A stretch of 45,000 bases of DNA from Ichthyophonus hoferi (lineage: Eukaryota; Opisthokonta; Ichthyosporea; Ichthyophonida; Ichthyophonidae), in assembly GCA_002751075.1 (NCBI GenBank), contig NAOQ01000073.1, positions 129,268-174,267 on the forward strand, read 5' to 3'. Within the stretch, counting starts at the first letter, position 1, and each line of letters begins with the position of its first letter. Made by a program: the position numbers and the translations under genes. This document shows, in pieces, positions 1 through 12,507 of this stretch. The notes below the pieces were generated by a model. That model saw only the letters and a list, made by a program, of their open reading frames with translations, made no database searches and was not told the origin of the DNA.

Positions 1-3000
1 AGCAGCATCAACATTTGGATTATACTACTTGTAGATCGTAGTGGTAACAGTATTTGAAAATTCATTCAATTTTGTGTAGTGGTTAATATTGCAATAAACG
101 GAAAGTATCATAATGATGATACTTAGACTTGACTAAATCCTTGACAAGAAGGACAATCTAAAATGGAAATTGCACGTTAGTTTTATAATTGCAAGCAGTA
201 ACCATAACAGACTGAAAGATAACAGCCTTGTCAAAGTATTTGCACATTTTATATTTTTGCGATAATTGTGAAATAGCACATTTTATAGTGGCAGTTAGTC
301 ACCAATAGAAAGAGAGATGGTGAATATGGACGTATAGGGTGCCAGGAGGATACAAAATTCTGATACAACCAGCTTATTCCCTACTCGGTCTTAACGTTTA
401 ATCCGAATCATAACAGAATAGCTAGCACTCCGCCGTAATTCCTATCATAGGCACCTAACCCTACTATCTTCTAAAACAGGCCTGCTATTCCAAGTATTAT
501 GGATATACTACCGCAGGTTGTAAATCTACAAATTAACATAATGTGACCTGCTACTGTAGGCATATGTCAGACTGAAATCTTCATGAAGGCCCTGAAACTA
601 TGCACTTATTTAATAGCTATGGTTTAGTTGATAGTAAGTGATGTATGGTACCAACGCTCATGTAAATGGCCTGGTCCTACTTCTCAGTGCATACATGGGG
701 AATAAGTTATGGACTTGTTGTCAGAATCCTTTACAGAATATACTCTTTGATTTATTTTGAATTAACTTAGCTATGCCTTTCAGCTTTTAGGGTTTTCACC
801 TGTTATATTCTTCTCTTCCTGGATGGTGTCATGATAGCCCAACTAAGTTCAAAAACAACAGGCTGCTTCTTATACGACAGGACGTATGAAGAATTAAAGT
901 AAGTAATAAAAAGTGATAATTCAAGTGGCTTATAGCCAACCTATGTTACCCTCTGTATTGCACTCATGATCTGTTTCCTGACCACTAGTCGGCGACTTGT
1001 TATTTGCCTATACTAGCCACCCTATATATAGCCTTCTATCTATCCTTTATACACCCATTGGTGTTCTAGTGTCACATGACCGCTACGTACGAAGTGGCTC
1101 ATGCTAAATATAGGAAATATACCGGTCCTCTCTAGTTTGCTCTCCTATCCTATACTACCTACCTCCTTAAGCCAGCTCCAGGCAAGCTTGTCATGATAAA
1201 TGCCATTTACTCTACATATTTTTGTAATGTTTGTAAGCTGATATATTGCACTAATGCCAAATAAGCATTATCATAAAAGTTTACTTTAGTACCTGGGGCA
1301 GTCTTTACAATGATGCCTGCATTTCAATGGGATACCCTAGCTATTTATTTTTCAAACAGTAAAGGAGTTGACTAGCTCAGCGGTATGATTATTATAGTAT
1401 AGCAATCTTCAGCAGCTCTATTGACTTGTCCACAGGCGTTAGGGTCTCCAGCTGGTTTTTGATTCTTACTTAGATAGCTGTTTTCTTATAGGGGCTGGAG
1501 AGTATTTCAATTCAGTTTATTAGGAACTAGCCGGCTCTTGGCATGGTTCTTTCGCTGTCATAGCAGTCTGTGGACCCGCCCTATTATGGGCGTTATTGCA
1601 TTTATATGTATACATAATTGTAACCAGTACAAAGACAATATACCAGGTCACTAACGTATCCTGTTGGGGTACATGGTAGTTGTAATAGTTATCATTTTGA
1701 ATATATTCATTAGTGTCAAAAATGGGAAATTTTTCTAAACAAATAAACAGTAAAAAGCATCTGATTGGGTTTCAATCTGTGCATACGCCTATATGATTGG
1801 GTTTCGCTTCAGCGAATAATAAATTGTTCTGCAATTATAGTGTCCATTGGGGAATTCAAATAACTGTAAATTAACACGATGAATTATATTATCATGAATT
1901 ACACATTTACACCTAAAGTCTTGCAAAACAAAGAATTTTTTATTATAATTATGCATACATTATGCATTATATATATAGAGTTCTTCGTTTTACGTTGTAT
2001 GCAAGTTTAAGTGGTAGATGAGCTTATACTGTTGCGTTGCGGTTAAACCATGTATTACATATATAGTTTAACTCAAGAATGCAAACTACAATATGCATTT
2101 AGAAATAAATTCAAATATGTAATGCTTCATAAATATCTATTTTGGTCATATATGCATAGTTTTATAATAACTATCTCTTTGTACTACATTTATCTATAAG
2201 ATTCCGGTGACTTGTAACGTGAAGGAAACTGAGCATCCAGGGTGATGTTTTCTGTCGAACTTGAACCTTATAACCTTCTTTGAACTGTGACAAGGTGAAA
2301 TACTACACTTAAAACATACGAAGCTAAGAGAGTATATAGTACTGGCTCACATTTTAGTACAAAGGATGACTTTAAGTTGTCACATACATTAGAACGTGGA
2401 CAAATGAGGAAAGAAAATGGAAGAACGTAAAGTAAAATTTAGCGTAATTAATATTAATTAATACTACTTTATATCGACTATATATAGAAAATTTACCAGC
2501 CTGAGCGCAGGCTCTGAAAATAAATGGACTATTTAAGCTCGATTCCCGATGAGCAGGAAAGCCAGGGTAAACAAACTATCAAGTATATAAAGATTGAGTA
2601 GAAGACACCATACTTTATTTTCTATACGTATAGTGTACTAGTATAAACATAGCCAAGGTTAGAATCCCCGATCACACCTATTTTATTGGATATATATTAT
2701 TTGGTTTGCCTTGTAGAGTTTCTTTTTTGTTTTTTGTTTTTTTTTGCAAACAGAACTATTTGCACTTCGACAGACCTTCATAGATACCTGAAGCGAGCAT
2801 ATATATATACATAATACGTACATAATATTTTTTTTTACAGCAACCCTCTTTTAGCTCTCTTTCATTACCTTGTCATTTTATTTTCATTCTTCCGTTCTCT
2901 CTATTTTTCTTTTTTTTTTTTCTTATTTTTTTACAACCTCATTATTTTGGAGGCATCGTGCTCTCCATCCCCGGGTTGCATTAGGCCCTTCATTTAATAG

Positions 3001-3141
3001 GTTTCATCTCCTTTCTTTATGTACTTTCTTCCCTTTTCTATTTATTGTTTTGAGATTATATATAGTTTATTCCTTCATATTTCAGTACAATGTATAGCAT
3101 TTTAAACTGCTTCCATACTAACCAGCAGCTTCCCGCTCAGA
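1..3141. other. AT-rich non-coding region upstream of the M3 peptidase gene
   Basis: No exon with recognisable protein similarity and no convincing RNA gene was found on either strand. The region is AT-rich with many stops in all frames. T- and pyrimidine-rich tracts occur at about 2723-2746 and 2830-3060, directly before the gene, and probably belong to its promoter or 5' leader. The earlier part may hold the end of a neighbouring transcript, but nothing in the sequence proves this. Confidence 0.6.
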
Positions 3142-6100
3142 ATGATCGCTCCAATTAGACCAGATGGCGTGTTCCTCAGGTTCGGTTTGTAATTATTTAT
3201 TTCGCCTATTTTTAAGGCTGTTTTGCAAGCTCACCACCCCGATACCTCTTCTATATAGCATTTGACTACAATTTTCCTTTCACCTACATGAAAGCACTTT
3301 GGTGTAATCTATACTCACATTGACTCATCTGCATTATTAGTAATATAATGAAAATCCCTTCATCTCTACTATCAGTCAACACATAACAGTCCTATGTCTG
3401 ATTGCATATCTAACATGGCTATACCCATAGATGGGACCACACCCCAGAGCAGATTATAAACGAGGCCCACATCCTGGTTCAGGACACCAAGGCCATCTTG
3501 GACACTATTGGCTCTCGGGCTGCCAACGACATCACGTTCGAGGTGCCCCATTTTTCTGTTTTTAATTTTAATTAAACCAATCTTTGCTCACGCATAATAA
3601 TCACACCAATAGCTCTAAAGTCTTAGTCAGAACCTATTTTTAGTTGTACCAACCTATCTATTAAAGTTGGGATCATTCTCTCTTTAGTGAACTTGCCATT
3701 TCTAACTATCTCTAAAGGGTTTTCTGCCATCATATTATTGTTGTAATCTAGCCAGTTAGTACCTATCGGATCTATAAGTGCCATCTTATAGTCTCCTCAT
3801 TCTACCCCTCAAGGCCCCTTCCATTATCATCCATTTACGTCAAATCCTAATTATATATCATATACACTTGCACAAAAATACCCAACCATCAATAGACTTA
3901 CATGGCGATAGTTTTATCCAATTACATATGGCACCATCATTTTAAGCTGCCCAATCATTACTTAAAATAACTCAACGTCTTCCTTTCTTTTTGTGCTTCT
4001 TTTGCCTATAGGAGTTTCTATGACTCCCATCTTTATCATTCCCCTTCTCTTTCTTCCCTTCTCCCCTAATCACTTGTACGTCTATACATTTACCTCTACT
4101 GCCATTTCAAGCCACGTTTATGTTTTATCTTCCTCTCTAACCCAGTAATAATCCTACCCTCATATGGTTGCTACATGGTATCCCCTACAATGATTGAATG
4201 TATGTGCTACAGAACACCATCAAAGAACTGGCCCAGGTACGACTGGCCACTGTTTATGTCTCTTAGTTAGGCTGTCCTATGAGATTGGCTTGTTAAATGT
4301 TATTAAAAAGATGAGAGACCATCAAGATATGCATAGGTTTTCCATGTGATTTTAGTGGTCTTATCTACACCTTTTCAACCATTGGTTATTGGCACTGTTA
4401 GTCTTACGTAAGACCTCCGATGGCAATCAATGACTTTGAACTTTTAATGATTAAATTCAATACCATTAATATAAAAACCATCTATTTTGTATGTTCAATT
4501 AGAAAAACCAATTGGAAATATGCTATATTATAAACTAATGGGGGAGTCCACCAATATTATTTTACCTTTATTCATGCATTTGGTTCTGACCAAATACGTC
4601 ACAGGCTGAGCTCTCATTCAGCAGAGCCTCGAAGATGCTCGGATTTTACCAGTCCGTGTCACCCAATAAGGTAGAGGAGTTAGTGATTTATTGTATAATG
4701 CTCCTATAACATTATACCATAGATATATACGTATACCTTAAGGCAAGAACAAATAAAGAAATGGGGGGAGTGTATGACAGTGATGGACATTGAGAGAGAG
4801 ATCCTGAAGCATGGTGAGATTGTGATTAGTAAGCAAAGAGGGAGTGAGATGGATACAACATTATCCTGCCACAGCTCTACCATTAGGCCTAGAGGTAATA
4901 AAGCACTGGGCGACATGCATCTGTTTATGGTTAGCATACAGTTGTGCATGTATGTACATCCATCCTCTAACACCTACCTTTTTCCTCTGCTCTCTAGGCC
5001 ATTCGGGATGCCTCTATTGAGGCCGAGAAGGAACTGTCTAGTTTCGCGGTGGAATGGACCACTAGAGAGGACCTCTATCGTGTGGTCAAGGCCTATAGGT
5101 ACCCCGCCCTGTGTTGTCATATACAACCATATAGTATATAGTATATAGTTTGTAGTGTAGCCACATGCAACCCTATAGTCTGCCCAGTACATGTTTTCTT
5201 TCCTTCTAGTTGTTATCCCCCCTATGTGCACCCTTGACTATTTTCTCGTACATGGTTTTGCATTCTCTTAGACCTTGCCACCTTCCTGACATCCCTGCAT
5301 AGATATAGATCTATATCTACATCTACATATATTTAAAACGTTGTAATTGGTGGATGCAGTGAGAAGAACGAGGTGATTGGCGAAGAAGATCAGAGATATG
5401 TGGATCGTCAGCTAAGGGATTTCAAGCGCAGTGGACTTCATCTAGATGAGGCCACCAAGTTAAAGGTACTAATCTTTAGTAGGAGAAGGGAGGATGGTAT
5501 CTAGGTAGGACCTATCTTGACATCTGGAGGTAGTGACTATACATGTTATGTCACGGTCCATTAAATATTCTAATGGATAATTGCGGTTAGTGATGTTGTT
5601 AATGATATTGATGTTCCCTCGGTTGGGTGGTATACATGTCACAGTGCATTATTAGCTCTCTCCTTTGATATCCTGTCTGGAGCAGGCCTACCGGGGGTCC
5701 TTTAGTAGGGTACTTAGGATATTTAGGCTCAGGGTAATATAGAGGGAGCCCTCGAGCTGGGAGTTTTTCGGGCCAGCTTGGTTATTGCACTACAACACAT
5801 ATATACATGCCAAAGCACATCAATAGGTACTTACCTCAATCCATACTTACCTATGTATATAATAGATGTCTGATGACTCTCTCCCATGATATTCAGGTCA
5901 AGGCCCTAAAACAGAAGGAGGCCACCCTTCAGATTGACTATGATAAGGTAGGGATAGGGATGTATGCATTAGTATGGCATATGGCATTATGGGCATGGTG
6001 GTAGTGTCAATGGGGCCATATGTGTTGGGTGTATGCTATTGTTGTCAGCATAATGTATAGTATGAGTGCAAGATGGTCAAGAATGTGCTGGGTATATCGA

Positions 6101-9100
6101 GGTAGATAAATAGAATAGTAAGGGTAGACACAATCCAGGAGAGCTCTTTGATATAAGTATGACTAGGCCAGGGACATGATTGATACTCGACCAATCCCTG
6201 TCCGATCTGACTCAATCCTTTCCCCCGTAGAACGTTAACGAAAGCAACGTCAAGCTAACATTCTCCAAGGAAGAGCTGGCTGGCTTGCCTGATGACTTCA
6301 TCTCGGGGCTGGACAAGGAGGTACGTGGAGGAGGACATAGAAGGGCAGAGGGTAGGGCCAGATCAACATAATTTATGAATGGTTGCCTTATTAATGGTAG
6401 CTGGTGGCACCTCCACTAACCCCCTCCCCTGGGCTTACAGGAAGGGACTGGGCTGTACATCCTTACCCTGAAGTATCCCCACTACATTCCCCTTATGAAG
6501 AAATGCTCAGTCTCTGAGACTCGCCGTAAAATGGAATTTGCATATAACACACGGTATATATATGAATTGATGTAGTGGGGCTTTGTTGTATCTATGTATA
6601 TACATGAGTGTATAGGTACATGCCCATAGACACGTATCTACGTTTGTCTGCATGGTATCCTTTATGGGGAGAAGATCTGATTGTGTTGTATCATATGTAA
6701 TACATGGCTGTCAATGTATAAGGATATAGTGAGATACAGTGAAAGGAATGTATGCAGGGCTCTAGGAAAGGGAAGCTGCTTGGACTATTATTGCTTTAAA
6801 CAACTACATGTTATGATAGTCCTACTATATACTGCACACAATGCCTTAGGCAAGAGACATTCAGCCGTCCAATTATATGTGTTCTCTCAACTCTTTATGC
6901 TTACATACTCAAAATATGCATGGAGTGTTCTATATATGATGTATGTTTTAATCGGAACTACTATATTATTTATAGTGGAATACATTTAGCTTGCTTTCTA
7001 ACCGGGCCCTCTATATGTATGTCCCTATCCCCTGCCTACCTCTAGCTGTGTCGATGTAAACATTGATATTATTGAACAACTGGGAGCATTGCGTCATGAG
7101 ATGGCCACCCTAATGGGTTATGCTAGCCATGCGGCCTACATTGCGGAGGCCCGTATGGTGAAGACGCCTGAAACCATAGTCTCGGTGAGGGTCTTTCCCC
7201 TCTTCCTCCCCATCTCCCCCTCCTGCATAGTAACCAATAAGGCCTTTTTCTGCTGTCATTTATGTATTAACTAGTTTTCTATTGGACTTCTATTATTCAC
7301 TTATTTACTACATTTTCTTATATTTTCTTTATATATTTTTATGTGGTGTGCTGTAATTTTGACATTTAATGTGATCTAGATGTAGGATTACAATGATAGG
7401 GCACCAATCGATTAGCCTGAAGGACATGGGAAAGGGTGTGGTATTTGGTGATTAATCTTACACGATGTAAGATAATCCGTAATTACATATTCTTTCCTTC
7501 ATGCACTATCGCGCACTAACCTAGACATGTATGACTGTCTGTGTATGCATACCCACCCTTACCCCCTCAGTTCCTTGATGACCTCAAGCATAAGGTAGCA
7601 CCCCTTGCAGCTGCAGACATGAAGACCTACCTGACCCTCAAAGAGGAGGATGTAAGACCCTGGGCTGTATTTCTATTCTGCTGTCTAGGGGGCCTGGTCA
7701 TTATTAATTTTGTATTTATATACATACATATACATACATATACATACATATACATACATATACTATACATACATATACATATATGTACAGATAACTATTG
7801 TCTTTGCGTATCAACATGTTCGGTGTATTACAATATAATCCTTTGCACTACCATGATTTAGGATTACTTATTTGTACATTGCTGGCAACATGGATAGTAT
7901 TACAATGCCGTGCACGTGTAACCATAAATTATCGTGCATATGCAAAGTATTATGCCTTAGTTTCTCATTATGACATCACTAGTGCAAGGAGAGAGGCCTT
8001 CCATTTGATGGCAAGGTCAACCAATGGGACGTCAGCTACTATGCGGAGAGACTGGAGGAAGCCCAGTATACAGTACATTTCCCCTACCCCCCTCCTCTAT
8101 GCATGTACATACAGGCCCGTACATACACCTATATACTTTCCTACACATAGATGTATATCGCTATGCTTATGCTTACATATATAGAATTAGTCGGCTTTAC
8201 TTCATCCCACATGCTACCTCTACACAGCTATATACACACTCATGCTTCTATGCCTGGCCTGTTCTTCTTACCCTGCTTTTCCCCAGGTGGACCATGACGC
8301 TATCAAGGAGTACTTTCCTATGGCCAATGTCACCGCGGGTCTCCTTGGTCTGTACCAGACATTATTGGGCCTGACCTTTACGTTGATTCCTGGGGCCGAG
8401 ACTTGGCACGAGGATGTTAATATGTATTGTAAGTAACTTATTGCATAGCATGTTAGGCTAACTTACTACATGGAGTATATATATTATAGTACCTTACTAC
8501 ATGTAGTATAGTATAGTACCTTACTACATGTAGTATATTATAGTACCTTGCTACATATAGTATATTATAGTACCTTACTACATGTAGTATATTATAGTAC
8601 CTTACTACATATAGTATATTATAGTACCTTATTTCATGTAGTATATATATTATAGTACCTTACCACATGTAGTATATTATGGTACCTTGTCCGCCTGCAG
8701 ATGCATACTACAAATCTTTGCTATACACGGGCTGTTGCATATAGTGTAACATATATAACCGTAAACGTATACTTACCACCTCCCTATATGCAATACAATT
8801 AAGTATATTAATTGTGCCCATTAACACCTGGCCAATCACACCAATCCTGCATTACCCACATCTAGCCGTGGTGGACACCAAGACCAACACCTTGCTTGGT
8901 TACTTCTACCTGGACCTCTACCCCCGTGATGGTGAGTACTGGTTATATATATGCATGTGTGCATTGGTATGAAAAGAATGTATTCAAGGATACTTGATAG
9001 GGATTGATGGCATGAGTGGCGCACATAGGTGCATGTATGATGGAAAATGGTAATCTTAGGTTGTTGACCGGCGTGTATGGGTTATGTGTTCCTTGAACTA

Positions 9101-12100
9101 TATTTCCCTATATGTTGCCCTAGGGTGTAGGGGGAGGTTGCATACCTCTAACCCCTTCCTCGTTGCCCTTCTATATAGCTAAGTACGGCCATGCTGCCTG
9201 TTTTGACATCCAGGATGGCTGTGTGATGTCCGATGGCACGAGACAGGTAGCTTTTTACACCCTAATGTACCCTCTCTCTTCCTTTATTTCCTTTGTCCTC
9301 CCTCTACACCCTATCTTAGAGCCTGCTAGCAGCCTTTCTCTTTGCCTGGTCAATATATCTGCATTTATAAAGCCAGCCTCCATGGGCAGGCACCTCCACC
9401 TTGGCTAATTGGGATATTACCCTGGTTGTGGTCACTAACACTTGTTTGTATAGCTTACCGTGGCTGCTTGCGTGACCAACTTTACCAAGCCCCAAAAAAC
9501 CCGTCCCTCTCTATTGCTCCACTCTGAAGGTGGGTAGTTCCCTGATATATGCCCTGTAGAGGTACACAACATTCACGTAGCCATATTCAAAGATGGAGCT
9601 AATAGTGGTGCGTCTATGCAAGCATACATACACATAGGTGCATAACAGCCTATCTTTCCACTTACACCACACACGAGAATAAGGTGCAATGCAGGTGGAA
9701 GGAGCGTCTACGTAATTATGGCATGTAGTGTGTAGTCGGTTTCTAATGACTTTCTTTTTGTCCACATGTACCTTTGGGGTCCTTCATTAGTGGAGACATT
9801 CTTCCACGAGTTTGGGTAAGTGCCGTGTGGTGTAAAAGATTATTGGCCCCTATTTATGGATTGCATGTCTCATTGGCTATATACAGAATGATTATCTGAG
9901 ACTACCTTTACTAGCATATTAGTGCTTTATTGCAGGCCTTGCAGGGTGGATATGTCAAGGAATAGGGTATACCAGACAGACTATATATAGATATACACCT
10001 ATTATATATATATGTCTGTTGTCTGATCTGTATTTAAGTTCTGGTTGACTAGGCCCACTGCCTTGTGCCAACCCTTTTTGATTGGTTAACACCTCCTGTC
10101 ATTCCTCCTCCCTCTCTTCATATTTCCTTCTCCATATTGGCCAACCTTAAACTGTAGTTCATTGGTTCCTCCTGTTAATTGGTTTATAATCATATAATCA
10201 GATCATTCTTTGACTTTTCCTTGTCCCATTCTACGCTTTATCTAATTAAAATCTGGCATAGATAGGAAGTGGGCACCCATGGTCCAATCATGATCTTCCT
10301 TATGAATGATTGGTGTGCCGGTATATCGCCATTAATAACTTTTTTATAGTAATGATATCTAATGGAATAATTCTCCCAATAGTCACGTTATGCATCAGAT
10401 CTGCGCTCAGACTAAGTACGAGCTGTTCAGTGGCACCAACGTTGAGGTGTGTGACCTCTCCCTCCCCCATCTCCTACTCATGGTTATAATAATATTAACA
10501 CTCAGGCCCTACTCCTATATACCTGTAGCTGTCACGCATATGGTCTAGATTAACCCGAGGTGTGTTAATTGGATGTTTGTCAACTCACTGTCTCCTTTCC
10601 ACAGAGAGACTTTGTGGAAGCCCCTTCTCAGATGTTGGAGAACTGGTGCTGGGAACCCGAGGCCCTTCGTCTGTTGTCAAGTAAGGGAATAAATACCATA
10701 CCTGTATATACCCTATTGTCTCTCTATGCACATGTGCAAGCCTAGTTTCTTCTCCTCCTGCCATGAGCCTTTCAAACCAGTGCCTAGTGTACCAGACACA
10801 ACACCCTTCCTTACTTACATTTTTCATATTTTCATTTACTGGTATGTTTGTTTCACTTTATAACCAACCAATCATCTCACTTTAGATCTTTTACTATATT
10901 TTAATTCATCTCCATGACCCTATCAGGCCACTATCAGACCAAGGAAAAGATTCCTGAAGCCATGATTGCCAAGTTGCTGGCCTCACGCCGCGTATGTGTT
11001 CACCCTACCTAGCTACTTACTGGCATTTACATGTACACCCATAAGCCCCTAGCCTCCTCGCTGTTTACTGTGCTTATTGCAGGCCCTTTACAGGGACAAT
11101 ATATTTACTTGTTGGGTGGTATATCTATGTTTTGTGTTGTTGCTATTGTGGTCTCATAATTTGTGGTTGGCTCTCATGCTTATTTACTCCTCTACCCACT
11201 TCCCATATCTACATACCCGCATATATATACACATACATCTATACACTTATCTATATACATACATACACATACATATACAGGCCAATGCTGGCTATCGGAC
11301 CATGCGACAGATCTTCCTGGCTACCTTGGACCAGACCATTCACCGTACACCCAAGTGTGATACCTTTGCCCTCATGTCGGCTCTGACCAAGGAGATGTAC
11401 ATGCCCTACACCCCAGGTCTGTATGCTTAGCCCAATGCTAATGCTTTTGATCGGGTGGCTAGAGCAAGATGATAGGGTTGGCTGGGATAGTAACTATATA
11501 TAGTCAGGGGCATTCTATAAAAGATAATATCTTATGCTTATGGTCGGGCGGTGAAAGATATTGGCCAAGACGTCAACACAAAGGTTTCTAATGCGGCTAA
11601 GTGTTCACCTGCAGGTCCCCACCCCTCTGTATAATGCCCTTATGTAGCGGTATAGCCGTGCACTCCCATGCAATCATATATGGAAATATAACTATATGTG
11701 CAAATATACACGCTGATGGCCTCCTCCTGCCTACAGGTACCAATATGGTCGCCGCTTTTGCGCACGTGGCCCGGGGGTACGATGCCCAATACTACGGTTA
11801 TCTTGTAAGTTTCTCTGTATATAGGTGCTAGTACTATCGGAGTGGTATATTTATGGTAGGGACTGGCCTCTCAACTCTCTCCATCAACCCCCAGTACTGA
11901 TAATATTAACTACTGCTTGTCTACCCTAATTATGTTATAAAGGGTAGATGATTTGCAGTAAAGCGGATTAGAGGCTGTAACAAATAGGGTGTTTGTAGAT
12001 TAGTTGTTTATAATACTACATGAGAGGAACCAATAGGGATTAAAATAAGGACGTCTAACTAACATCATTCATTGGTCTATACAGTGGAGCGAGGTCTACA

Positions 12101-12368
12101 GCTTTGATATGTTTTCAGAGCGGTTCCTGAAGGAAGGTATCCTGAGTCCTGCCGTGGGCCAGTCTTACCGCCAGAATATTCTCCTGGTATGTATATGCAC
12201 TCTCTATGTTATATTTGTACCCGATGTATTCCTCTACCTTCCTCTTTATAGATAGATATATGTCAAGCCGCCTTCTTTCTCACCTGGGTCAGTCCAGGCA
12301 ATCTACCCTTAGCACACAGCTATACACGTAGTTAACCTGAAGGTGCAGGTGAATTGCTACTTACATGC

Positions 12369-12399
<31 letters not shown>

Positions 12400-12507
12400 C
12401 CACAGCCCGGGGGTAGTAGAGATGCCTCCCACATGTTGAAGGACTTCTTGGGAAGGGAGCCTAAGGTGGATGCTTTCTTGGACATCAAGCTGGGTTTGAG
12501 GGTCTAG
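3142..12507 (+). CDS. M3-family zinc metallopeptidase (thimet oligopeptidase/neurolysin type), 24 exons
   Basis: Predicted 666 aa, close to the roughly 690 aa of animal thimet oligopeptidase. Members of peptidase family M3 cut short peptides, mainly in the cytosol and sometimes in mitochondria. The protein begins [20 protein letters not shown], which lines up with the LRWDL start of the animal enzymes. The zinc site HEFGH is at residues 460-464, with the third ligand Glu489 in FVEAPSQ, 29 residues after the first His as in the human enzyme. The substrate-binding loop GYDAQYYGY (590-598) keeps both tyrosines, Tyr591 and Tyr598. The residue before E-V-E-T is Ser (HSEVET), where the human enzyme has Asp. 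ATG 3142 is the first in-frame ATG after a stop at 3103-3105. No clear targeting peptide is seen, so a cytosolic location is likely. Paralogues such as neurolysin or mitochondrial forms cannot be separated without a tree. Confidence 0.95.
7721..7783. repeat. TACATACATA-type microsatellite in M3 intron 11
   Basis: Six near-perfect 10-nt TACATACATA units followed by degenerate copies, lying within the intron between exons 11 and 12 of the peptidase gene. The short open frame read through it has no coding character. Confidence 0.9.
8463..8686. repeat. 27-nt palindrome-containing tandem array in M3 intron 13
   Basis: Eight head-to-tail units. Most are 27 nt (TTACTACATGTAG followed by TATATTATAGTACC) and two are 31 nt with an added TATA. 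Most units contain the perfect palindrome TACTACATGTAGTA or a one-base variant of it. The array starts 34 nt after the exon 13 donor and fills about half of the intron. Confidence 0.9.
12369..12395. repeat. AT dinucleotide run next to the last M3 acceptor
   Basis: A run of about 13 AT repeats ends 10 nt before the exon 24 acceptor (ACCCACAG) and occupies the position where a polypyrimidine tract would be expected. Confidence 0.9.

Larger units (their letters stand above)
3142..12507 (+). other. Exon map of the M3 peptidase gene
   Basis: Coding exons: 3142-3179, 3431-3542, 4213-4236, 4605-4670, 4998-5098, 5360-5465, 5897-5947, 6231-6320, 6441-6553, 7046-7184, 7571-7651, 7983-8072, 8287-8428, 8866-8931, 9179-9246, 9454-9529, 9791-9815, 10383-10446, 10605-10680, 10927-10991, 11281-11416, 11737-11804, 12085-12186, 12406-12507 (TAG). 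The sum is 2001 nt. All introns are GT-AG; 14 of 23 are phase 0. Exons 3 (24 nt) and 17 (25 nt) are very short. The intron before exon 18 splits the glycine codon of HEFGH. Introns longer than 300 nt hold no other gene that I can see; those after exons 11 and 13 carry simple or tandem repeats listed separately. Confidence 0.88.

Noticed and set aside
1368-1440. tRNA-like A box (CTAGCTCAGCGGTA)
   Set aside because: No B box, anticodon stem or acceptor pairing could be laid out over a tRNA-length interval.
2870-3097. 75-codon open frame on the plus strand before the M3 gene
   Set aside because: The translation is almost all Phe, Leu, Ser and Tyr from a T-rich tract; it overlaps the likely 5' leader and has no family resemblance.
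4704-5231. Several open frames on both strands in the M3 intron 4 to exon 5 region
   Set aside because: They overlap the conserved exon 4998-5098 in other frames or lie in intron sequence; none has independent support.
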